A DNA stretch of 64,000 nucleotides, from assembly GCF_905220365.1 (NCBI RefSeq), contig NC_061138.1:5781814-5845813 (forward strand), read 5' to 3'. Shown here piece after piece: positions 52,966 to 64,000 of the stretch. The position numbers and the translations under genes were made by a program. Position 1 is the stretch's first letter. Each line of letters starts with the position of its first letter. Source of the stretch: Vanessa cardui. Its lineage: Eukaryota; Arthropoda; Insecta; Lepidoptera; Nymphalidae. A model generated the notes under the pieces. The model did no database searches and was not told the DNA's origin. It saw only the letters and a program-made list of their open reading frames with translations.

Positions 52966-53264
52966 GTTTTTTTTTTATGGTATAAGTTGGTGGACGAGCA
53001 TATGGACCACCTGAATGTAAGTCGTCACCATCGCCCATAGACAATGACGCTGTGAGAAATATTAACTATTCCTTAAATCGTCAATGTGCCACTAACCTTG
53101 GGAACTAAGATGTTATGTCCCTTGTGCCTGTAGTTACACTGGCTCACTCACCCTTCAGACCGGAACACAATAATACTGAGTACTGCTATTTGGCGGTAGA
53201 ATAACTGATGAGTGAGTGATACCTACCCAGACGGGCTTGCACAAAGCCCTACCACCAAGTAATA
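52966..53264 (+). repeat. F2 interspersed repeat, near full length
   Basis: T-run, GTTGGTGGACGAGCATATG and the same 3' end CCCTACCACCAAGT as the 15254 copy. AATATT at 52959-52964 recurs at 53261-53266 and could be a short target-site duplication, but six bases prove little. Confidence 0.88.
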
Positions 53265-53578
53265 TTCTTCCGAGCAAAGACCTTCTGTTCTATTAATGAA
53301 AAATCTTGGAACTTATTATTATTATTTAGTTGCCAATACAGACAGAAAGACTCCACAATACTTTCAGTCTATCCCGGCACATTAAATCTCAATAGTGCGT
53401 GCTCGTATTGGAATCTGAGATTTCCGGTTACGTGTTCTATCCAAACAAATTATTCATTTATATTGTTATAATTTTTATTCATATCTATTTTAATTTGTTT
53501 TTTGGTGATGGCAACTCTGTTTATCAATTGTGATAAAATAATTATTAATTTGTAAACTATTGGAAACTTTTTATTATA

Positions 53579-53632
53579 GATATAGGTAGGCGGACGGCCA
53601 AATTGACCACCGAATGGTCGCCAGTGGTAAGA
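53579..53632 (+). repeat. F2 5' fragment
   Basis: TATAGGTAGGCGGACGGCC followed by GACCACCGAATGGTCGCCAG matches the first 50 bases of F2. Nothing of the later body is present. Confidence 0.6.
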
Positions 53633-54257
53633 AAAATAGTCATAAATAATTGTTAGAGAATGTCTGGGTGCAATTGCTTGTGGTCAATGTAATCAATAAA
53701 TAATAATAACAGATCGGTTTTTTCGTATGGAATAGTGTTGTATATTAGACGAGTGATTAATCGATTTGGACTCGGAATTTAAGATGTGATTTAGTCATTA
53801 ACTCCCACGTAACAGCACTCACATTGTTACGTCACTGCTCCGTATTTTAATATCTCGTTCACCTTGCACGCTCTGATTCGTCTTTCTTATATTAATTTAT
53901 GTAATGCCTTGTTTATGTACTCATAAATATTGAAAAACATACTGAATTTATATTTGAATGAAATTTTAATAATTTGTTCTGAATTTTTATATGAGTTTGT
54001 CCTACGTGTCGTCTGTGTGATGATTTTATTAAATCGACTACAAAATTTGAATATGTATAAAGAACCGGTGACGACATACTAAATGTTTATTTACAGTATT
54101 TATTATATATGAAAATATAATAGTTTTCCCAATCTTTAACGAAGTTTCAGCCTGATTGAAACTGATTTATATTCAATATATTAACTAGAAATAACGCAGA
54201 AAGATTTTTTTCCAGACTGCTAAGAAGTATATTACATAGTATATAATATAAAAAATA

Positions 54258-54496
54258 ACAGCCTGAAAATATACTACTGCTGGTACAAGGTACCTCTTCC
54301 TCTGAGGAGTGTGACAGAATTTCATTGAAATTAGATACGTGCAGGTTTCGTCACGATGTTTTCTCTTAGTATAGCATGAGATGAATTAAAACAAAAAAAA
54401 AATGAGCACAAAAACATTCAGTGCGTTTTGCCTGGATTTGAACCCGCTACCATCGATTAAGAAACATGCGTTCTAACAACAGCGCAATCTCGGCTT
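54258..54496 (-). mobile_element. SINE copy, decayed
   Basis: The reverse-strand order is complete: CAGCCTG tail, AATTTCATTGAAATTAGA, ACGTGCAGGTTTCGTCACGA, ATGAGATGAATTA, the B-box complement TGGATTTGAACCCGC, and CGCAATCTCGGCTT at the head. About 60 bases in the CCACCACGCTGTTCC region are lost. Confidence 0.75.
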
Positions 54497-55359
54497 CAAT
54501 AAATTCAATATTACCTATTATAAATATATAAGTGTCCATAAAGTAAAAGTACAAGACACAGTATTCGTTAGAAAGGCGATGTTCTATAAATATATTTAAT
54601 AACTACAAGGCATAATATATGTGAATCTCAGGACGCCCAATAGAATTGATAACTTTAACTAATCGCTGCTGTACGCCTAACAGAAAAGAAAAACTAAAGA
54701 CAGGCGCCGTAACGCGTTACGTAACAAAGATGTTCACCCTTCCTAACCTCTCACTGCAAAAACTAAAACAAATTTCACAAGTCAAAAATGAATTATTTTC
54801 ATCTCATATTTGTCATGACTGGTCACTGTGATGTTCGCATACCAATATCGCTATGTTATGTATTTATGAATGTCATCCAGACTTGGTTGTATCCCGTAAA
54901 TAACTCAATATGCCAAAATATGACTTTATTCACAGAACAACAAACGAAAGAGAAGTACATTCCTATTAAAGGAACTAAGTGTGGACGTCCAAAGCAAGCA
55001 TTAGTCTTATAATCAAATAAATGTGACTTTTACTAAAAACTGACATACTCTAACAGATTACAAACACACGCTAAGTGACGTCATCATACGCAAAGTAATT
55101 TTATCTAAAATTTGACATTACTTTTAAATGACATGATAATGACGGTTTGTCTATTATAAAAATCCATTATGCGTACGTTCGTTATTCTCCGCTTTCTAAA
55201 CGGCTTGTCCGATTTTGATGAAGATTTATTTGGTGACATCCGAATGTTTTAATTATTCAGATTTTTAGTTTTTGATTGTGCAATATATTTAATAAAAAAA
55301 AAAAAAAAAAAAAATGCTTTATTGTTAACCATTTCTTACATCTTACAATAGTGCAGCCC

Positions 55360-55397
55360 TGACTTCTGAACTAGTGTTAACCGTGTGTCAGAAGTCA
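55360..55397 (-). repeat. Perfect 10-bp hairpin in the LINE 3' UTR
   Basis: The arms TGACTTCTGA (55360-55369) and TCAGAAGTCA (55388-55397) are exact reverse complements separated by 18 bases. It lies about 45 bases from the element's 3' terminus. In some non-LTR families a 3' stem-loop in the RNA is recognised by the reverse transcriptase; that role here is inference. Confidence 0.8.
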
Positions 55398-55493
55398 GTT
55401 CCTTCCCAACGTTATTACAATTCTAAAAGGTATTACAATAAGTTCTTAAGACTAATTACTATTATTTTAATTAATAAATTTAAAACCCAGACC

Positions 55494-55520
55494 GTGTGTG
55501 TGTGTGTGTGTGTGTGTGTG
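55494..55520. repeat. (GT)n microsatellite within the LINE 3' UTR
   Basis: An uninterrupted GT dinucleotide run of 27 bases, continuing into a degenerate TG-rich stretch to about 55540. On the element's sense strand it is (CA)n. Confidence 0.95.
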
Positions 55521-55582
55521 AGTATGTGCATGTATGTGTGATGAAGATGTGCAGATGAAGTGTATGCGTTTATCTTAAATTG

Positions 55583-58543
55583 TTATTTATCAATATTTAA
55601 TAGTTTTTCTGTTTCATAGTAGTTAAACTGTTTCAACCATGTTTTAGTTTTATCTTTCAAATTATAACTGGTCAGATTTTTTATTCTTAAATTTTGACAT
55701 TTTAAACTTTCATTAAACCTTTTATATAACCTAGGAGCTAGATTAGTGTACTGTTTTTGTGCAAATTTACTTTTTACTTTGCGGAGAGGAAAGCAATCCC
55801 TTCTATTATTATTGGTGGGTAAAAGCGGTACAACAGTTTTATGATATTTTTGTATACTTAGGTAGACAAAAAGCTTTCGAACCGACAATACACCCGCCTT
55901 TTTATAAACATCTAGTGTTGGGTGTTGGTATGGCAAGTGCATGATCACCTTAAGGAGTGCTCTTTGGGCTCGTTCCGCTTCTAGTAAATGTGATGTAGCA
56001 GCGGCACCCCATGAACATATGCAGTAGGTAAATATGCATTCTGCTAGAGCTTTGTATGTATTTATTAAGAGAGGTAGATCAGCAAACTGCCTTAAATTCT
56101 TAAATATGTATATAAGCTTCCTTGTTCTTTTTGAAACCGATGTTATATGATTCTTCCAGCTAAGTGTTTCATCAATATTGATGCCAAGGTATTTGATGTC
56201 TGATACTCGAGACAATGTCATACAAGAACAATGCAGACGTGATTCGTTACTGTTTCGGTTGCATGGATATGTATGAGTGCATATTTTAGAGTCCATGGGC
56301 ATGGAGGCCTTGGTTTTACCAAAAATAATATAGTTGGACTTTTTAATGTTTAGTGTTAAGAGATTGTCCTCCAGCCAGGAAGTAACGACAGAAAGCCCAT
56401 TCTCAGCTAAATTATGTACATTTGACCATGAAGACGGGGAATGAAAAAGAATGACCGTGTCATCGGCAAACATTTGAATATCTGCGCCTTTTAAATTGAT
56501 GTTACATAGTTCGTTGATGTAGACCAAAAACAAGGTTGGACCTAGAGTACTACCTTGTGGTACGCCGTAAGTGATCGTACTAAACTTGCTGATATGGTTC
56601 TCTACTTTTATGCATTGCTTACGACCGGTGAGATAGTCCTGAAACCACGAAAGGACATTACCACGAATTCCGATGTTCTCAAGACGAGTTAATAAGATCG
56701 GAATTGATACGGTATCGAATGCCTTTTGCAGATCCAGAAATATTCCCAGACATTTCTCTTTATTATCAAGGTATGAGGTAATTTTTGACGATAAATGTAG
56801 CACAGCCTCATCTGTTGAACGTGAGCTCCGAAAACCATATTGATTACTCGACAAGCAATTATTATTTTCTAAGTATCCACTTAATCTTTTGTTAACAGCT
56901 TTTTCTAAAACTTTCGAAAGTGTGCTTAGCAATGAAATGGGTCTATAATTTGTTGGTTCTTTTTTATCGCCTGTCTTGTAAATGGGACATACGACGGCAT
57001 TTTTAAATGTTTTTGGAAATACACCGGACTCAAAACTCAAGTTGATTAAATATGACAACGGTTCGGCTAAAATATGTCCACATTTTTTGAGTAATGAAGT
57101 TGTTATTTTATCAATACCTGGAGCTGTGTTTGTTTTTAAATTATTTATAATGCTTACGACTTCATTTGGGTTTGTTAGATACAACGACATAGAATTTAAC
57201 GGTGTAGTATGGGATTTGGCTTTTTTAGCAAGACTAGCATCATCAGTATTTAATTTTTCGAGTATTTTCCTCGCCAAGTTAGCACCCACAGATGTAAAAA
57301 AATTATTCACATGGTTAAGGGAGTCTATTGGAGTTGAACTTAGTTGTAACAGCTCAGTAGAAGAAACTTTTGACTTAGTAATATCACATACTTCCTTCAT
57401 AATATCCCAAGTCTTACGAATATTACCTTTATTTAGTTGTAATTTTTGTTTGTAGTACTGTTGTTTTAGCATTTTTATAATTTTCTTAAGGGTATTTCTA
57501 TATAAGATATATTTCTTTTTTAGGTCTTCGTTGTCACTGTTTTTTCTTATTTGTTTATGTAAGTTATCTCGTTTTCGTATCGATTTAACTACCCCAACAG
57601 TAATCCATGGTTTAAGTGGCATTCTACGTTTACACACTTTGTTAACAGTAGTGTTAGCGGTAATTGCGTTTTCTATTTTACACGTTAGTAATCGTGTTAC
57701 TTCGTTTACGTCTGTTTCAGAATAAAGATCACCCCATGATTCCAATTCTAGCAATTTGCTGACTCCATCTAGACTAACATTCGTTTTATATTTACTTAGT
57801 GACTGTGTATTAATTTCAGTATAATCAATATATAACAGGATAGGTGAGTGGTCTGTTAATTCATTAAAGACAAAAGTAAAAGGAGTAGCTTTTGTTTTTA
57901 CCATAAAATGGTCTAAACAAGTTTTTTGTCTGGTAGGACAATTAATACCCTGCCTCAGACCATACATAGCCATTAGATCGAGATAAGTTTCACCATATCC
58001 ATTTATATTCTGCGGTAGGATATCCAGATTGATGTCTCCAGTCAAAATTAAATTATTTTTCGATTTACGTGTAGCCAAGATTTTATCTAATGAATTTATG
58101 TAGTTACCAGGGTTATGAAAACAAGGGGGGCGATATGTACATATAAGTGATGTTTGATCTTCGATATCAATTATAATGCAGTTCCCTTCTATACAACCAG
58201 GCTCGTGGCAAGACGATTTAATGTTTTCATTAACGTAAACAACGACTCCATCATTCTTGTTTAGACTTATCTCAGTTCGATACATGTAGTAGCTAGCAAT
58301 GCTGGGGGGTGTGAAATTATTATTTGTCCAACACTCGGTTAATACAAGAACATCTATACACATATTGAATCTAGAGAGAAATAATAGGAAAAGATCAAAG
58401 TTCGAGTTAATGCTTCGTATGTTTACAGTGAGAACTGATAGAGAGTTTCGACTACAATTCCGTGTTTCTAGTGCTGTATTATAATTTTCCGGATAATCAA
58501 TTCGTTTACAGCATATATTACCAGATTTTTCTATGTCCGTCAT
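55583..58543 (-). CDS. Non-LTR retrotransposon ORF2: AP-type endonuclease plus reverse transcriptase
   Basis: This 986-residue frame has no internal stop. It encodes the enzyme that nicks target DNA and copies element RNA into the nick. The N-terminal endonuclease-exonuclease-phosphatase domain covers about residues 35-240: N41, E70 in LTECW, GDINLD at 169-174, and DHS at 231-233. A basic linker (about 300-370) follows. Reverse transcriptase motifs are TAPGIDKI (473-480), NYRPISLL (532-539), motif A FLDLQKAFD (602-610), motif B GVPQGSTLGP (660-669), the catalytic FADDT (692-696) and KYLGI (784-788). The C-terminal region runs to 986, and no RNase H domain is evident. The first ATG lies about 40 residues before the endonuclease, as is usual. 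The layout fits the CR1/Jockey group; the clade (Kiri, Daphne, Rex1 or another) is unresolved. All key residues seem present, so the copy is young. No ORF1 was found upstream. Confidence 0.95.
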   Translation of the reverse strand: MTDIEKSGNICCKRIDYPENYNTALETRNCSRNSLSVLTVNIRSINSNFDLFLLFLSRFNMCIDVLVLTECWTNNNFTPPSIASYYMYRTEISLNKNDGVVVYVNENIKSSCHEPGCIEGNCIIIDIEDQTSLICTYRPPCFHNPGNYINSLDKILATRKSKNNLILTGDINLDILPQNINGYGETYLDLMAMYGLRQGINCPTRQKTCLDHFMVKTKATPFTFVFNELTDHSPILLYIDYTEINTQSLSKYKTNVSLDGVSKLLELESWGDLYSETDVNEVTRLLTCKIENAITANTTVNKVCKRRMPLKPWITVGVVKSIRKRDNLHKQIRKNSDNEDLKKKYILYRNTLKKIIKMLKQQYYKQKLQLNKGNIRKTWDIMKEVCDITKSKVSSTELLQLSSTPIDSLNHVNNFFTSVGANLARKILEKLNTDDASLAKKAKSHTTPLNSMSLYLTNPNEVVSIINNLKTNTAPGIDKITTSLLKKCGHILAEPLSYLINLSFESGVFPKTFKNAVVCPIYKTGDKKEPTNYRPISLLSTLSKVLEKAVNKRLSGYLENNNCLSSNQYGFRSSRSTDEAVLHLSSKITSYLDNKEKCLGIFLDLQKAFDTVSIPILLTRLENIGIRGNVLSWFQDYLTGRKQCIKVENHISKFSTITYGVPQGSTLGPTLFLVYINELCNINLKGADIQMFADDTVILFHSPSSWSNVHNLAENGLSVVTSWLEDNLLTLNIKKSNYIIFGKTKASMPMDSKICTHTYPCNRNSNESRLHCSCMTLSRVSDIKYLGINIDETLSWKNHITSVSKRTRKLIYIFKNLRQFADLPLLINTYKALAECIFTYCICSWGAAATSHLLEAERAQRALLKVIMHLPYQHPTLDVYKKAGVLSVRKLFVYLSIQKYHKTVVPLLPTNNNRRDCFPLRKVKSKFAQKQYTNLAPRLYKRFNESLKCQNLRIKNLTSYNLKDKTKTWLKQFNYYETEKLLNIDK

Positions 58544-58560
58544 TAATAAGTTATCGAATG

Positions 58561-60020
58561 TAAAGTATAAAAGGTAAACGGTGATAATGTTTTCGGGAAT
58601 CTAGGAAATCAATAATATTATAGTGTATTCGTTTAAACGTATATTCAAGAAATGACGTTTTGTATGTTAAAAATGTGTAGTATATGTATCGTATATTGTG
58701 AGTTTTGGGGTATTTAATATTTTATTGATTGGTATAAATAACCTATCAATCTTCTTGATTTAGTATTCAATTTATCCATACGAAGTCAGGACGAAGGTAA
58801 TACAATTATTGAATACATACATAAAGTAACGCTTTGTCACCTTGAATCAATCGTCCTAGGTTTCCATTACACGTCCTATCAGATCATATTCACCAAATTA
58901 TCGGACCCTATCATTAGGTCAGCTTTACACGAGCCTTTTGACCGCTTCCCCACGATTGGCTTTGTCTAACCAGAGTTTCAATTCGTCCGGCCATTGTGTC
59001 GTTTTGAGATGAGTGGATGTCGTTAGTGAGATTTCCCGCCAGTGAGATAAGGCCTTATACAAAGGACCGGTGTAATCTTTGCGTGCGTACATTTAGCGGA
59101 ACTTTTGTGGTGAGTGCGATGTCATTTTCAAGGATTTTCATTAACGGCCTCACTTTTTTGCCGTAGCGTAAAGGTATTCTTATTTTCGTATTAGGTTTGT
59201 AATATGTGTAGACGGGGCCTTAATTCGTTTTTTGTACAGTTCTATATTTAATTAGGGTTACATTTACAGACATTAAAAATACTGCTGTTAAAAATAAAAT
59301 ACGTTTCTCCAATATATTTTACAAACCAAAAATGCTACACATTGCAGTTTTATTTAAATATTCAAACAAAAACATCTCAAATTAAGAGAATCATCATTAT
59401 TTATTATATTTCTTAAAAATAGTTTTCTAGAACATATTTCTTCCCCAAATTAATCTCATACATATTGTTATTAAAAATAAACGTCCAGCTTATTAAAGTG
59501 TCATTATTACCTACATTATTTCATCTCAAATGAAATGTATAACTAAGTAAGACACTGTAATCGGATATTCGTTCTGTAATTGTGTCTAAGTCGCCAATAT
59601 TAGTTCTCTGATAAATTTCTACGCGACATTCATCGATGCCCCAGACATTCATTAGACGCACACTAGCGCGATGTCACCTCACTATGATAAATATTGCGTA
59701 TGACTGAGACAATGCAAATAGATAAGGTTTAACAGAAACGACACTCGAATCGGGTTTTTCATTATTTATTTAATTGCAAATATTATAAAAATATTCAAGT
59801 TTTTCAAAGGATATTTCTCATTTTATATGTGAATGAAAATTAAGTGTAAAATCTTAAACATCACACGAGTGAGAAAAAATATATGACTTGGAAAGAAGAA
59901 GAAAGAGAGAGCAATATATTTTAAGATGTTTCATTTCTGTCACTTCGAATATGAAAATATTTTTCATATCAGTGTTTCTTTACTATATGTTACATGTATT
60001 ATAATATGTATATACAAAAA
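58561..60020. other. Non-coding DNA right of the retrotransposon
   Basis: 58780-59170 is unique and less AT-rich, possibly regulatory. No ORF1-like frame of the retrotransposon was found here. Confidence 0.55.
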
Positions 60021-60143
60021 CGTTCCTTTCGAATCACTCCATGTATTAAAAAAAAAAACCACATCAATATCCGTTGCGTAATTTTATAGATCTAAGCATA
60101 CGTAGGAGCAGACAGCTGTAAGCAACTTTGTTTTATACTATGT
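60021..60143 (-). repeat. F5 interspersed repeat, 5' part
   Basis: The reverse strand matches the first 120 bases of the 21696 copy: ATAGTATAAAACAAAGTTGC, CTACGTATGCTTAGATCTAT, AACGGATATTGATG and a T-run. It stops before the GCGAAGGCGGGGCGG part. Confidence 0.72.
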
Positions 60144-60610
60144 AATGATTTTATTGTAAATTAATATGACATAAATTATAAACATATATATTTATCTGTT
60201 CCTTAATGACGATCAAAGCTGACCTGTGACTTACGAATTAGACTATGTTAACAAGACGCATCCAGCTAACGGTTCCTATCGTCAACATCTTGGTACGTCA
60301 TACTTCCATACTTCAAGGGCGTAATCAAGCAATATTCTTCTTAATCAACCCCACCCACTGCGGGGGTCGATTCAACCAACAAAGGAATTGATTAAGTAAC
60401 TATGCCACGATATTACCCCGGCGTATTATTCCACTATAATAAAGAGGGCTCGGTAACTGTGGTACTTAATGAGAGAAAACTCGATTAGAATTGGTATTAA
60501 TCTTGTAATTGATGGAAACTTTTTGATTAGTATGCCTTATCGTAGCGACGTCGAATGGTTTTCTTGATAAGAAAAAAAAAATATATGATATATGCTAATT
60601 GGTTGAATTA

Positions 60611-60910
60611 AAGTAAAGTAACATCCTGTAAATTTCCCACTGCTGGGTAATAGCCTCCTCTCCCATTAAGGAGAGGGCTTGGAAAATATTCCACCACGCT
60701 GTTCCAATGCGGGTTGGTGGAAAGCACATGTGGCAGAATTTCGATGAAATTAGACACATGCAGGTTTCCTCACGATGTTTTCCTTCACCGCTGAGCACGA
60801 GATGAATTATAAACACAAATTAAGTACATATATACAGTGGTGTTTGGCTGGGTTTGAACCCGCAATCATCGGTTGAGATGCACGCGTTCTAACCACTGGG
60901 CCATCTCAGC
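60611..60910 (-). mobile_element. tRNA-derived SINE, full length, 11-bp target-site duplication
   Basis: Reverse-strand copy with the TACTTTACTTT tail at the left end and the complement of GAGATGGCCCAGTGGTTAGA at the right end. TGGTTGAATTA occurs at 60600-60610 and 60911-60921 without mismatch. Body and duplication are well preserved, so this is a recent insertion. A 73-codon frame spanning it is SINE sequence. Confidence 0.93.
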
Positions 60911-60921
60911 TGGTTGAATTA

Positions 60922-61737
60922 GTATTAACATTATATTCAGCGTTCATTATTTGAGATGTTCAATTTAATTCCAATGTTATTATCCGAATAAATTAAGAAG
61001 GAACGATGTTTCCAACGAAATTCATTCAATAGAATTCATTAGCTCAAATCCAAATTTTATCAGCTGTTTGTTTTTTTCCGCATTTATAGTTTATAGTTTT
61101 TAAGCAGCTAAAACAAATCTCATAAGGAGGTGACTTGTGGTGAAACATACCATCACAAAATGATATATAAACAAACTTTTTTCATTCATTAATAAAATAA
61201 CTTATTTTGTCACCAGTACCATAAGTCTGCGAAATTCCTGCTCAATTGGTTTCACTAAAAAACATTTATAATCTGCAAAATCAACGAGCTTTATAATAGC
61301 ACTTTATTAAAAAGACAAATCTAGCAATTTAAATAAAAACTTAAATACTAAACTGTATGCTCAGGTATCGAAATTGAAACACGGAAACAATTACATACAA
61401 ATAATATTATATAATTATCTCATAATATATCGTCAGACATAATTATACAACAAACAAAGTATTACAACTGAGATAGTCAAGGACGTTTGTGTACTCAGAA
61501 GTCAATACATTGTTACTCCGAACTTAAAAATATAACGCAACAACACAGGTTTCATAATACTTAATATAACACGAAAGTTCGTATGTATGGATGCTTGACA
61601 TTCTTTCTAACAAAAATTGTTGAATGGATTTTAGAATTAGAATTTTTTAAATTAGATTAGAATTTTTTGGAGCTTACACATCTGAATAACACAAATGCTA
61701 TAATTTATAAAGATACTATTTGTCGCGTAGTTCGCTA
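60922..61737. other. AT-rich non-coding DNA
   Basis: Nothing recognised between the SINE and the F4 repeat. Confidence 0.6.
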
Positions 61738-61909
61738 ATGTTTTAGAGGTTTGTTTGTTATGTGTTAGGCAAAAAAAGTAGCCTCTGTCCTTCTTTGTAG
61801 TTAAAATTTGCTTCATACCAAATTTCATCAAATTCGGTTCAGTAGTTTGGTCGTGAAAGAGTAACAGACAGACAGAGTTATTTTCACATTTGTAATATTA
61901 ATACAGATT
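61738..61909 (-). repeat. F4 interspersed repeat
   Basis: The reverse strand starts TTAATATTACAAATGTGAAA, then CTGTCTGTCTGTTACTC, ACCGAATTTGATGAAATTTG and ACAGAGGCTACTTTTTTTGC. It is the most complete F4 copy in the window. Confidence 0.75.
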
Positions 61910-63902
61910 TTTTTTATTTTTTTTTACATTCAACACCAAAACCGCTTACTAAGTAACGGGCGAAAACTAGTGTATAATCTTTGAAAGAGAAACATTGAGG
62001 CTTATTAAGGTAACATGCACTTTTATAATAACATTATACAAGAAACATTTAATTTCTAAAATTATATAAGTTTATTAAAATATAGTCAGTAATTTTTAAT
62101 TGGTTATAACGGTCAATCAGTCTTAACCAAAGTATGTCAAGAAGAGTTTCTTCACTGCAATAAAATCTTTGGTTTATTACTCAGCAGTAATATTTAATTG
62201 ATTAATAAGACATTCATTATAAAGGAGTTACAAGTGTTGCATGTGCAGAAAAAAATAATTACAATTTAATTATTAACAACAATACAACTTAGTTCGTACA
62301 CTAACTTGGAAATACAATTCAAAATTCAATTAAAACTTTACTGTCGCAATGGGAACCATCTGCTTCCATAGCGTCATAAACCGGAGAGAATCCTAATTAG
62401 ATTCGGTAGCAAGTTTAGAGGCATTAAGAAACGCGCTAAGTAGCCCAACTTGGAGTTGCAGACTGAAAGTTACGGTGTTATCTAAATGAGAGCATCTTTC
62501 GTTACATAAGCTAACTTAATTAAGAACTAGCAGATGAGAGTGGGCGCCGACGACGGGCGGTACGGAGAGCGACGTGGTATGTATTTGTCACTAAAAAGTA
62601 CTAAGTAATAATAATTATATGTTACGCAATACATTCTTATAAATTTTTGTTTAAAATAAATTTTATGATATGTTTCAATTTGATATAATAATTTACTGTA
62701 TTTATTTTAGTTATTAAAATATTTTATAAAATAGAAAGAATTGTTCATTAAATTAGAACAAACATTACGTTTAAGATAATCTGAAAACAACTGGAAATAA
62801 ACAAAAAAAAAGTAAACCACACTTTTTTGAATTGTAATTTATGTGTAAGCATTTAAGAAATACTTAATTAAAATCATTTTAATTCTAAATAAAATTTACA
62901 TAAGTTTTAACAGCTACTAACCATTGCACTGCAAGAAGGCTCCTAAACTAAGTGCCCGGTGCTTATGTGTGAGTGAGCTCGTTTTACGCCGGAAAAATAA
63001 CTTTCGTCTGTGTGCGTATAATATGTGTGCAATGGATTAGTCTTATAATAAAAGTTTTTGTAACAGATGTCAGATATTAAACACTGTTTCGTATTAATAG
63101 CCGCGAGTCGAGGGAAATATATAAAAAGTTACTAGATTAGTCCGGCGTGCTGTAATTTGTTTTTCTTGGTTAATGTCTCTTGTACGAGTTGTTTATAGCA
63201 CATACGTCGTTTTGTGTTAGCAAGTCGATTGTGGCCTGCACGAGAGTTACCAATGAGATTAATTACGGTGATATTTCTCGACTCATTTTTGTATGAAAAC
63301 ATATGTATCAAACCAGAGATAAGAGATGAAAGTTAAACAGAAATATTTTTGAATTAAATAGCTATTTATAATAAAAATACATTTAGTATAAAATTTGCCT
63401 AAATAGGCTTAAAGATAATTATTTCTTCCATGTATTTGTTAAAGAAATATAAAAAGTGTTAAACAATAATACACTACTTATTTTACATAAATTGATACCT
63501 CAACTAGTATAAAAATTGCATCGTAAAAGAAAAACATCGAAATAGATAATGATTGTGATATATTTTGTTTATTATTGGTCTGTCAGGAATCTTAATATAT
63601 GAAGTCGCTACGCCGTAGTCGCCGTAGCACGTAGATAAACATTGAATGAAGTAATCCGTAGCAATCTGCCCTCAAACATCGGCTAATTACTTATGTAAAC
63701 CGTGTCTTTTGTCGTTTGTGGACAGCCAATAAATGATTTGGCAACAAACATTTATGAGACGACATTGTGTGTGTGTGAGGGAAAGTGTAATACTTAAGGC
63801 TTGTTAACAATGATCATACGTCATTCGTTTAACTAATATTTGCGAACAATATACTCTTATAAATGTAAATATGGTAAATGTGTATTTTCTTTTAAATCTT
63901 AA
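61910..63902. other. Non-coding DNA with small CpG patches
   Basis: 62530-62575 (GGGCGCCGACGACGGGCGGT) and 63600-63780 are CpG-richer. The latter contains GCTACG/CGTAGC inverted words at 63606-63630 and CCAATAAATGATTTGG near 63726, which resembles a Hox-type site. Confidence 0.5.
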
Positions 63903-64000
63903 TTAATATTTTAAATGTGAAAGTAAATCCGTCTGTCACGACCAAACAGCTGAACTGTTTTTGATGAAATTTGGTATGAAGGAAACTTGAACTACAAGGG
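63903..64000 (+). repeat. F4 interspersed repeat, cut by the window end
   Basis: TTAAATGTGAAAGTAAATCC, GTCTGTCACGACCAAACAGC and GATGAAATTTGGTATGAAGG align with F4 at 61738. The copy continues past base 64000. Confidence 0.7.

Larger units (their letters stand above)
55294..58560 (-). mobile_element. Non-LTR retrotransposon (LINE) copy, probably 5' truncated
   Basis: The element reads right to left. After the ORF2 stop there is a 3' UTR of about 270 bases with a (CA)n run, a 10-bp-arm hairpin and an AATAAA signal (complement of 55318-55323). It ends in a run of 21 T on the sense strand (A on the plus strand, 55294-55314). The right boundary is set just beyond the ORF2 start because no ORF1 or promoter can be seen there, so the true 5' end is uncertain. 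I looked for a target-site duplication between 55275-55293 and 58544-58760 and found nothing convincing. Confidence 0.85.

Noticed and set aside
56982..57455. 157-codon frame on the plus strand
   Set aside because: It lies wholly opposite the reverse-transcriptase ORF and is its antisense shadow.

Overview
The window looks like nuclear DNA of a butterfly or moth, most likely a nymphalid butterfly. This rests on the AT-rich background, on tRNA-derived SINE copies of the type I know from nymphalids (resembling the Metulj SINEs of Heliconius), and on several other dispersed repeats typical of Lepidoptera. The assignment is from recognition, not from a search.

The window is essentially a gene desert. 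The only convincing long coding region is the 986-residue endonuclease/reverse-transcriptase ORF of a non-LTR retrotransposon at 55583-58543 on the minus strand. No host protein-coding gene, rRNA, functional tRNA, recognisable microRNA or CRISPR array could be supported. Nearly all other open frames are under about 110 codons and look like chance.

Layout: 1-8220 is unique non-coding DNA with several CpG- and TAATTA-rich blocks (about 2860-3080, 5243-6090, 6280-6600) and a strong splice-acceptor-like site at 7190. 8221-8740 is a nested repeat, a SINE inside another interspersed element. 8741-20500 is mostly AT-rich, with a CpG patch near 11100, a full interspersed repeat at 15254, a (TA)n array at 18177 and a perfect hairpin at 19034. 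20506-23300 holds a SINE and older repeats. 23560-25300 and 28380-31000 are less AT-rich unique blocks that look like regulatory DNA, with a 16-bp-arm palindrome at 28085. 31344-33260 holds two closely similar SINEs, one nested in an older repeat. 34645-36250 has a weak candidate exon and a CpG-rich block with a perfect CRE. 36873-49740 is unique DNA with decayed repeats and a CpG-rich block at 41400-41760. 49740-50480 is the best promoter-like region. 51150-54500 is repeat-rich. The retrotransposon follows, then unique DNA with one young SINE at 60611 and two copies of another repeat, the last cut by the window end.

The sparse transposon content and the spaced, relatively GC-rich unique blocks suggest an intergenic or intronic regulatory region, perhaps of a developmental gene. 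The target gene cannot be named from this sequence. Repeat family names F2 to F6 used below are local labels.
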